A DNA stretch of 64,000 bases from Hormiphora californensis (taxonomy: Eukaryota > Ctenophora > Tentaculata > Cydippida > Pleurobrachiidae): the NCBI GenBank assembly GCA_020137815.1, contig CM035362.1, forward strand, positions 894,605 through 958,604. The letters are read 5' to 3'. Numbering within the stretch: the stretch's first letter is position 1; each line of letters starts with the position of its first letter. Under the pieces are notes generated by a model. The model had not been told where the DNA came from. It made no database searches and saw only the letters and a program-made list of their open reading frames with translations. Positions 56,031-64,000 of this stretch are shown here, in pieces. The translations under genes and the position numbers were made by a program.

Positions 56031-56765
56031 GTTACTAGAAATATAGGGAGGGAGTGAGAGAATAGAGTAGAGTATCACTAGAGATATAGGGAGGGTAAGA
56101 ACTAAGAAGATATGTAATAATAACCTATTTGGGAGGACCGAGGGGGGGTGTGGAACTTTACAAATGGAGGAATGTTAAAGAGAAATTACATGTACTCTGT
56201 CGGTAGTAGGCAGCTGAATAGTGGAAATGAAACTCAGGTTTTGCAAGGTACAAATACAATTTGATAAAATACAACTGCAGTCCGCACAGCCGTCATATTA
56301 TAATAGCTCCTTCCCCTTCTGACTCTCTTCATCTCTCTTCCTCACACTCTCTCTCTCTTTCTCTTTTCTCACTTCCCTTTTCTTGCTATCATCCCTCATC
56401 CTGTTTTAGTTTCCCCCAAGGAAGGTATTATAGTATCCCGAATAACTCTACAATTCCCGAATCCCCCTACAAATCACCGCCAGAACTATCTCTCCTGCTC
56501 TCATCTGAATTCACAATGTCATTTCATCCTCGTATCACGTGACTTAATTAAACGTAACATACATCTCTCTATAAAGGAGATCTCATTATTATAGGAAGCT
56601 CACTTCATCTTCAATTCATTATAGGAAGCTAGCTCTTCATCTTCTTCTCACTTCTCATCATGTCGTTATCATGTTAACACGATGATAACGCTGTCACAAT
56701 GTTAACATTATCATAATGTTAACACAATATTAACACAATGTTAACATGATATTAACACACGCCTC
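56031..56765. other. Intergenic region between TBL1 3' end and SCOC start
   Basis: No exon. A block of short AACACAATGTTAACA-type repeats at 56670-56757 (ATGTTAACAY, about eight copies) lies directly after the TBL1 stop. CT-rich tract at 56330-56400. Confidence 0.55.
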
Positions 56766-58253
56766 TCAAGAGGTACTCTGTTGTTCAATCGATATCTCAA
56801 TCACTATCACATTCGTATCCTCGCTGCTCGCTGCTATCTTGTTCCCCGTCCCGTTCCAACAAACCTCACTTATCACACCACCTCCCTGATAATTGTTCAC
56901 CAACATTCCATCCTTCACCGCCCAAATCTTGAAACTCCTATCCACGCTCCCACTTGCTATGTACCCGCTACAAGGACTGAAACAGATCGATAACACTGCG
57001 CTGGTGTGTCGATTGTACACCTGGAGACACTCCCCACTCTTCGCATTCCATAACCGAACCGTGCTATCTTGGGATGCTGTTGCGAAGATGAATTTCTGCT
57101 CCTTAGGTTTACTTGGCATCCACCGAACCACTTCCACACTACCAGTGTGGCCTGTTAGAGAGTGAAGACATTCCTCACTCCTCAAAGTCCACACTTTAGC
57201 TGTCTTGTCCTCGGAGCCAGTCGCCAGGTAGGTCCCCGAGTTATCCCATCTCAACACATTTACCTCCCGTTCATGGCCCTTGAAACACTTGACCGGTTTT
57301 TCTAGCCCCACCCTGCACACGTATATAATTGTGTTGTTGGAACACGCCGCGAACGTTTTATCACTCTGCCAGTGGATATCCATCGCTGCTTCCATCCTAT
57401 TTCCAGGGTTGAACTTGTAATCCTGAACCTGGGCCGCCGCTTGAAGATCAATAACAACCACACTAGGTGTCATCCCGCCAGTTACCAAGTACTGACCTTT
57501 ACAGTTGAACTTTAGAGCAAATATTGGTGCACCATGGATCTTGAAGGTGTGGATCAGCTCTCCGGTGTTTCGGAAGATCTTCGTGCTTCCGTTCAAACAC
57601 CCCGATGCTAGTTGCTCCCCATTTGGACTCCAATCAAGTGCTGTGATATCTAACTTGTCATTTCCGGAGGAGGATGCGTGTTTTAGTACGATTGGCTCTC
57701 TGGTTGTATCCCGCATGTCCCAAATTCTAATAGTGCTGTCTCCTGAACCTGTCGCCAGGAGATCCGAGACGGGGTTCCAAACACAACTGAACACTTCTTT
57801 ATCATGAGGGAAGTGCCTGATATTATCTTGATTCACCACAACCGTCCTTTCTTCAACTTCTTTTTCTGGTGGAGGTGGGGGAGCTGTTCTGTCCGGGGGT
57901 TGGTCATCAGTCATCCCAACTTCTTCAGTTGTTTGGGGTTCCTCTTTGGGCAGAGAGTTTGGCAGAGGTTTGGTGCTGATACCATATTCATCAGGAATTA
58001 CAGCCTCGATGAGACTGAGAGAATCAGTGTCAGCACTGATAACTCCATCCTCTGTCAGTGATACTTCAGCTTGGACAAATTGGAGACCCTTCTGTAACAG
58101 GGTTATCAGGGCACCAGGGGGGACAAGCGTCCCATCGATGTTACAACTGTTCGTGTGGGACTCAAGGTTAAATACGAAGGCGGTGTGCTCAAATCCTGAC
58201 TCCTGGAGGTATCGGTAGACTAGGTAATTCACCTCATCTGAAGTCATACACAT
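56766..58253 (-). CDS. TBL1XR1: Transducin beta-like 1 (TBL1X/TBL1XR1/ebi), single exon
   Basis: Nuclear WD40 adaptor of the NCoR/SMRT-HDAC3 corepressor that recruits ubiquitin machinery when genes switch from repression to activation. 495 residues, intronless in its coding region. An N-terminal LisH motif (about 4-36, SDEVNYLVYRYLQESGF) is followed by an F-box-like region (about 40-90), then a Pro/Glu-rich linker (PPPPPEKEVEERT, about 125-135). Eight WD40 repeats occupy about 150-490, with readable WD pairs such as STIRIWDM, KTAKVWTL, STVRLWNA and SFKIWAV. Length and order match animal TBL1 proteins (about 514). One copy serves for the vertebrate TBL1X/XR1/Y set, so the symbol is by closest likeness. 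Shares a divergent promoter with INTS6. Confidence 0.97.
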   Translation of the reverse strand: MCMTSDEVNYLVYRYLQESGFEHTAFVFNLESHTNSCNIDGTLVPPGALITLLQKGLQFVQAEVSLTEDGVISADTDSLSLIEAVIPDEYGISTKPLPNSLPKEEPQTTEEVGMTDDQPPDRTAPPPPPEKEVEERTVVVNQDNIRHFPHDKEVFSCVWNPVSDLLATGSGDSTIRIWDMRDTTREPIVLKHASSSGNDKLDITALDWSPNGEQLASGCLNGSTKIFRNTGELIHTFKIHGAPIFALKFNCKGQYLVTGGMTPSVVVIDLQAAAQVQDYKFNPGNRMEAAMDIHWQSDKTFAACSNNTIIYVCRVGLEKPVKCFKGHEREVNVLRWDNSGTYLATGSEDKTAKVWTLRSEECLHSLTGHTGSVEVVRWMPSKPKEQKFIFATASQDSTVRLWNAKSGECLQVYNRHTSAVLSICFSPCSGYIASGSVDRSFKIWAVKDGMLVNNYQGGGVISEVCWNGTGNKIAASSEDTNVIVIEISIEQQSTS

Positions 58254-58925
58254 TGCTACTAAAAATGGGATATTTTGGGTCAGTTAGTGGCCGTATAGAG
58301 GCAGAAATAGGGGTAATTTGTAGAGAAACTGAAAAAGAAAAAGAAAAAATCACTTTTTGTCAACTTTTCGTGAATATTTTGGCTCGAATTTTTAAACGCG
58401 CATGAATTTTAAAACTGTTGCGCGGCGTTAATTTTGGTTTTGCGCGTACAACGCGCACTTCATTTTGCTCGGAATTCGTCCTCTAAAAAAGTATGACTTG
58501 CGGAGTAAATTACGAGTTGGCCAGCTCAGCCAATGAAATGGCGCTAATTAGGTCACGTGGTCATATCACGTGACCGTGTGTTTCCTCGGTCAAGTCACTT
58601 TGTAATTCAACCCACAGTCCGGCGCGACTGTTTTGTAAAGGCGTCTCCTGTTCAGCAGATACACACTGTCACTCCCCAAATCTGTTCACCCCTCCTCACT
58701 CTTATCGGTTACACGTCACCGTTCTATGTTCTCTCTTTCTCTCTCTTCATCTCTCACATTATAACACTCACTAACGTCTTTCTTCCCCCGTTTTCTGTCA
58801 CAATTAACGGTGTGCGTGTATAATACTTTTCTCTCTAACTATATCCACCCCTCCCACTAACAATACATCTTCCCTGTGAGAACAGGTGGTTTCTCACAAC
58901 CCGCAATTTATGTCACGGAGCAAAT
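58254..58925. promoter_or_regulatory. Bidirectional promoter between TBL1 (-) and INTS6 (+)
   Basis: 672 bp separate the two start codons. CCAAT occurs at 58530-58534. Two CACGTG E-boxes (58554-58559 and 58567-58572) form the near-palindrome GTCACGTGGTCATATCACGTGAC. GCGCG-rich elements (GTTGCGCGGCG, TTTGCGCGTACAACGCGC) lie at 58419-58457. No TATA box is seen, as is usual for housekeeping genes. Confidence 0.6.
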
Positions 58926-59206
58926 ATGGCGATAATCCTCTTTCTCGTCGATACCTCCGGATCCATGAATCAACGGACATTCCTGGGCCAAACTTATCTT
59001 GATCAAGCGAGAATTGCCATCGAGTTCTTTTTAAAAGTAAGATATTAAATAACACATTTCACATATTTCACAATTTTCATAATTCCTCTACATTTTCTCA
59101 CCATCCCCCCTCTCTTCTCCACCCACAGATTCGTGCGAAAGATCCTGCGAACTGGAAGGATCGGTACATGCTGGTCACCTGCGAGGACTTCCCAGCCGGA
59201 ATCAAA
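58926..59206 (+). CDS. INTS6: Integrator complex subunit 6, first two coding exons (3' part off window)
   Basis: Subunit of the nuclear Integrator complex, which processes snRNA 3' ends and terminates paused transcription. Exons 58926-59036 and 59129-59206 (111 + 78 nt, both phase 0). They encode the start of the N-terminal von Willebrand A domain: MAIILFLVDTSGSMNQRTF has the metal-binding DxSxS motif at residues 9-13, followed by TYLDQARIAIEFFLK, IRAKDPANWKDRYMLVTCE and AGIK. The identity of the first 63 residues with the family is clear. The next exon of the family (a GWK-type start) is not found before 64000, so either this intron exceeds 4.8 kb or part of the assembly is disturbed. Confidence 0.9.
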
Positions 59207-60240
59207 GTAGGTGGCAGTATTTTTCTCTCTTCTATTTCTTGATGGGCAGGTATAACAAAATGGGATAGTTCTAGCGCCCCAGCCTTACCGAGCTAAATTT
59301 AAAATCCGTCCCCTATTTGATGGGATATCAGCTTTCTTTTCTATCTTTCTCTGTCTTCTCGTGTTATAGAGAGGGAAGATGAATGTTTGTGTTTGTGCCA
59401 CAATGAGAGATGAGCAAGGGTGAGAGAAAGAGCGAGAAATAGAGAGAGAAAGTTAGTACAAATGCTAGTGAAGTAGGAAGTAAGAAGGAGAAAGTAAGAT
59501 CTGAGAGATTGAAGAGAACTGCAGCACAGTGCTCGGTAGCTCAGTGGCCGTAATCAGAGAAAGCGTTTCTGTGTGTATGTGTAGCACAGCCCTTGCATAC
59601 TCATTTGCACACACATACATACACACAGCTCAGAATCTCACATTCTCTGCACTTCTAAAAATCCCTGCTCCACGCGCTGCGGATGCAGGCCACTGGAGCG
59701 ACTGCCAGGAAATCGAACTAACGAGCGACAGAGGCACAAGGCCTGTGGATGTACGAGTACGGATAGATCTGGACATTCATCTAACTCTGAGCTAGTTTTC
59801 TCTCGACTATCTAGGATCTCTTGTTCTCTCTTTATCTTCTATCCTTAGTCTTCTACCTTATCTCTCTCTAATCTCCTCTTTCCAATTCTACTTGTCCCTT
59901 TGATCCTCTTTATCTCCTCTACAACTATTATACCTGTTGACCTTTGGCTCTTCGTAGTCTCATTCTTACTCTCTGCATTTCATACCTCTCTCTCATCTTC
60001 TCTAGACTACTAGATAGATACATGAGCTTCTCCTTTGTGTTATACACCTGTCAGTAACACAGAGATAAATTTTAGTGGAACACTAGTTGGCTGTTGCAGG
60101 GAGAGGTAGGGGTCTTTGTGTAGTACCATCTCTCCAGTACACAGAATTTTAAAAATTGCTGCTTTCTAGGGGGAATAGAGGGGGATGGAGACCTCATAGA
60201 CGATGAGAAATCCGATATACTAAGGTTTTGGGTCTACACT

Positions 60241-60720
60241 GTTCACGATAGAAGGGAAAGGGGTTAATAGGGGAATAGAAAAGAGAGAGAGAGAGTGAAG
60301 GGTAAACGGTTGTAAGGAGCAGGGATAGTGGGAGTGCGTAGAACGGGATCTAAAAAATTGGGAAAGGGAAGAGGTAAGAAACACAGCCAAAAAGTGGGAT
60401 AAGTGGTCGGGGAGAACCCGGGGGAACCAATTCGTCTACATTGGTCCTTGGGGGGAAAGATCCCCAAGGGGGATAGAGGCAGGGGGTTTTAAAGGGGAGG
60501 GGGGAAAGGGGGGGGGGCGGGGAAGGGAGCGAAAACAAGAAAGGGGGGGGGTCCGGGGGGGGGAAGGAAGGGAAGAAGGTGAGGGGGGGAGAACGCGGGG
60601 GCCCGAAGAAGCAAAAAGGAGGGGAGAGAAGATAAACAGAGAGGAAATGGAAAAGCCGGGGTTGAGGAAGGGGTTAAAGGGGGCTGGGGGGGGAAATTTC
60701 CCCGGGGGAAAAATGTTAAC
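60241..60720. repeat. G-homopolymer-rich block
   Basis: Dense runs of 4 to 10 G with few other bases, unlike anything else in the window. May be a natural G-rich minisatellite or a poorly resolved assembly stretch. Confidence 0.6.
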
Positions 60721-63700
60721 CACTTATACTCATTTTCAAAAAATAATCACACACAGTTTCAGAATCTCCCATTTTATCCATGTCTCTCACCGTCTTTTTT
60801 CCTTTTTCCTCTCTCTTCCCTCTCTGCTCTCTTCCCCCCTCTACCCTCTCGTCCTCTCCTCCGGGTCCTCAGCTCCTCGCGCTGCTAGCCTCTATCCTTC
60901 TGCCGCTCTCATGTCTCATCTCTCGCTCTCTCCTCCCTACTCTCTTCACTCCTCTTCTCTCTGTTCTTGCTCCTATATATATCTACCTGTTGTACCACGC
61001 TACTATCTCATTCTACCTTCTGCATTATATACACTCCCTCACTTCCTATGTACTACTATAATGATACAGAGCTTCCTTTGTGTATACCACCTCCAGTAAA
61101 ACAGAGAAAGTGGGAACAAAGTTGGCTGCGTGCCGGGGGAGGGAGGGGGTCGGTAGTTACCATCTCTTTCCATATCTCTATTTTATTTCTCTCCCTTTTT
61201 TCTCGAGAGTTTAATAGAAATAGGAGACCTACATAGATGAGATAAAGTTAGATATAGGAAGCGGTATGAGGGAGTGGTACATCTTGTTCATCATGCAATA
61301 GAGAGAGGGGGGTAGAGAGAGTGGGAGAGAGGGGAGGAGGGTAGAGTGAGGGGAAGACTGAAGAGTGACAGAGACAGATAGAGAGACAGAGACAGATAGT
61401 GTGGTATAATAGATGTACCCTTGAAGACAATAATTGGCCTGCCCGCGCTTTAAAGTCAATGTGGTAATATACCTTGTGGGTCTCTCTGTGTGTGTGAGAA
61501 CACAGTTGCAGTGCACAACTATTATACACAGTACAGAATACACATCTGTTTCCTACGTCTAAACATATTCTCTAACTCTCCTCTCTCACGAAGCCCAGCG
61601 AGCTGCCGCCGCGATGCCCGAGCCTCGCATCCTCCCTCCCATCTCCTCCTCGTCGCGCGCCCGATGTAGGGTACTGCGCCCTGCCGACCGCGCTCCTCGA
61701 GAGCTCCCGCAAGATCCGAGGCTCGCGGACGCGACCTAGTCGCGCGATAGCTGCTCGGGCTACTCGCGAGTAGCGACGCGAATAGATCTAGTAACCCAAC
61801 GTTCTCCAGGCCCATCCTTACCTCTCTTCATGACATCTCCCTACAAGAGTTATCCGAGGCTCTCTGTCGCGACTAGAATTATGTCTACTCTTTTCCTCTG
61901 AGCTTCGATCTCAACTTCTTCTCGTCGCTAGGCAGCGTCTTCTCCTGATCCTCCACTCTCGATATTATCTCGCTCTGCTCTTTCCCTCTTTATTGGTCAT
62001 TCTCTCTCTTCCTCTCTGCATAGGTACCTCTTTCTCTCTTCTGCTTAACTTTCGGCTATCTCTCTTTCTTTTAGTACACTGTACATACTGCTTTTTCTTT
62101 TATCATAAATTCATGCATGCTGGCTAGAATTCATGGAGAGGAAAAAGAGAGAAAAGTGAGAGAGAGAGAAAGAGAGAGAGAGAGCGAGAGAGAAAGAGAA
62201 ATAGCCAACATAGTAAGATGGTAGCAAGGCATGGTAGCAAAAAGACAAATGCGTTCACTTGGTAGTTGGGTATGTCATCATTGGTTCGAATTGCAACACT
62301 GAAACCTCATGATCTTCTGAGGCTGAATTCCTTTGAAAAGGGAAACACATGAGGGGTTGGGACAGGTACTGTTCCTTTTTCAGAAACTGCCCCGCCCCTA
62401 AATCAATCATTGACAGGTTCCACTGTCTCTGATAGTGCAGCGGCCACTGTTATAACCTGTCAAATGTGCTGTCGCAAGTCTCAAGTTGTCTTGCTCGGCC
62501 CTATTCCCCGTCTCAACTAGTCATAGATGGAAGCCTCCTTCATTCTTTAGATCCCCTTGCTCAATATGTTATAGATCGGGGTCCCAATCCTAGGTCACAG
62601 GTATTAAGATACTGCGTAATGAATAGGGAGACGCCGATCTCCCAGGCATCTCTGTTATCATTTTATTTCCCAACCCATTCTTCCATGATTCTGTGCCAAT
62701 GTGTCCAACTCTCAAGTCTCAAGTCTAGCGAGAGTGTTGTATACCATCACTTTTCCGCCGACAAAAGAGTGTGTATGAGTGTGTGTGGGGGGAGCCAAAT
62801 TAGGTTTAGGTTGTTAGAGTAGGGTGCAAGGAAGGCGATGAGAGAGAAACCCTTGAAAGAACCTAAAAATATCCTAAGAATCCCAAACAATGCTAGAACA
62901 CACTAGATTTGTAACAAATTACTGGCTGATTTAACTGCCCAATTTTCGTTTTTCTACTGTATAATTTCAGTTAATTATCATAACAGTCATTTCATGTTGG
63001 TATTATGGAGGAGTGAGAGAGAGTTCCCCTAAATATCGATGAAATATCTTTTGGAGAGAACGCGATCTTCATGACCGGGTTATGGAACTGAATACACAGG
63101 GTTAAAAATGAAGTGGGTTTAATTACCAGAGAGTGAAGCTTTTAGAAATTCATTCAATGATCTCGAATATAAAATACTCCCTCTTCTTTGTTGCTTTTAA
63201 TATCTCTCTTTCTTCCTCTCCTCTCTCTCTATCACCCCTCTCTCTCTATCACCCCTCTCTCTATCACCCCCTCTCTTTCTCCCATATCTCATTTGGGTCC
63301 ATATTAGGTTTTTTAGTTAACATTGACGGTTTTATAGTCGAGTAGAGAATACAACCTGATAATTGATATTGAACTGGCAGTATCTAAATGGTGATCCCAT
63401 AGTGATAGATACCTATAACACATTATAAGTACTAAGTAGGTTGGTTAATAATCATGGTTAATAAATCATCAAGTCGATACTTATCCTGTTAATGACTTTT
63501 AGCTAAGTTATGTCAGCTAAAAGCTGATTGGCCAATTACATGACAACTTTGTAATTGTTCATATATTTAGTTCATATATGAACAAATGGAGATATGCCAA
63601 AGAACCTCCGAGAAAGAGGGAGAATTTAGATAGAAATATGATAGAAAAATGATAGAGAGAGGGAGAGAGAATGTTATATCCATTGATGCTCGCTGCAGTA

Positions 63701-63780
63701 CACACGGACAGACAAATCACGAGGTTTACACTGCCACCAGTGACATCGTGTGATCTAACACAGAACTGTCATTACCACCA

Positions 63781-63783
<3 letters not shown>

Positions 63784-63872
<89 letters not shown>

Positions 63873-63910
63873 TCTCCCATCTCTCTCTCTCTCTCTCCCT
63901 CTCTCTCTCT
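63784..63910. repeat. (CT)n microsatellite
   Basis: About 85 bp of pure CT followed by interrupted CTCTCATCTCTCCC repeats. Confidence 0.95.
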
Positions 63911-64000
63911 CACTCTAATTCTCTATATATATATATCTCTCTCTCTCACTCAATTTCAATTTGACAGTGCTTTTACTCACCTGCTTATTCATTCAAGAAC

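Larger units (their letters stand above)
59207..64000 (+). other. Presumed long INTS6 intron, repetitive, no supported gene
   Basis: Contents: CT-rich DNA at 59820-60000 and 60780-61000; a degraded direct duplication (about 59820-60300 versus 60780-61330); a G-homopolymer block 60241-60720; a CpG-rich patch 61570-61800; GA-rich 62150-62210; CT-rich 63200-63280. The open frames here have biased Ser/Leu/Pro composition and no homology. Confidence 0.5.

Noticed and set aside
59529-59600. tRNA-like A-box TAGCTCAGTGG
   Set aside because: No matching B-box at the right distance and no cloverleaf could be drawn.
61522-61815. 97-codon Arg/Ala-rich frame on the - strand
   Set aside because: A by-product of the CpG-rich patch; no homology and no splice sites of note.
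62240-62305. B-box-like GGTTCGAATTGC suggesting a tRNA or SINE
   Set aside because: No acceptor stem or convincing A-box; too weak to call.

Overview
This is eukaryotic, metazoan nuclear DNA. Every conserved gene is split by short GT-AG introns, and the set includes a USP9X-type deubiquitinase, a SHARK (SH2-ankyrin-SH2) tyrosine kinase, MAP2K7, TBL1, INTS6, SCOC, mu-crystallin, mitochondrial IF2, a homeobox gene and a 7-TM receptor. SHARK kinases occur in invertebrates and not in vertebrates. Together with the compact layout and several opposite-strand genes inside introns, this suggests an early-branching animal; a ctenophore or a sponge are my guesses. The sequence alone does not settle the lineage. 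Exon boundaries come from reading GT/AG sites and checking that phases add up; for the large genes the summed exon length is an exact multiple of three. Family assignments come from remembered conserved motifs, not a search.

Layout: 1-18507 (+) is the C-terminal part of a USP9X-like gene (29 exons, 1287 residues seen). Three introns each hold a complete-looking gene on the opposite strand: a 7-TM receptor (3620-5486), a 71-residue secreted peptide with a duplicated exon (10413-11012), and a secreted lectin-like/CCP protein (14009-15315). A 2.25 kb foldback element made of GGCGCC repeats follows (18649-20901). Next come an uncharacterised Ser/Arg-rich gene (22842-25059, -), a single-exon divergent homeobox gene (27471-28061, +) and a 60-residue secreted peptide with a twin CX3C pattern (28446-28799, -). 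The SHARK kinase (32283-44717, -, 20 exons) carries a nested secreted gene on the + strand (37104-37835) and a decayed retroelement fragment. The rest is mu-crystallin/ketimine reductase (46658-48906, -), mitochondrial IF2 (49120-50926, -), MAP2K7 (51669-54882, -), SCOC (55643-56030, -), TBL1 (56766-58253, -) and the start of INTS6 (58926 onward, +). TBL1 and INTS6 share a 672 bp divergent promoter. The last 4.8 kb is an intron of INTS6 or non-genic and contains low-complexity, duplicated sequence.

Mobile DNA is mostly small non-autonomous elements: long palindromes, TA-flanked inverted-repeat elements, a 107 bp element with perfect 14 bp inverted repeats and a 10 bp target duplication, and a foldback flanked by a 13 bp direct repeat. 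GA/CT microsatellites are abundant. A distinctive feature is that several tandem repeats straddle splice sites and multiply donors or acceptors. Functionally the conserved genes are ordinary (ubiquitin, JNK-pathway kinase, transcription, translation, membrane traffic) and I see no operon-like cooperation. The lineage-specific material is the set of small secreted nested genes and the foldback elements.
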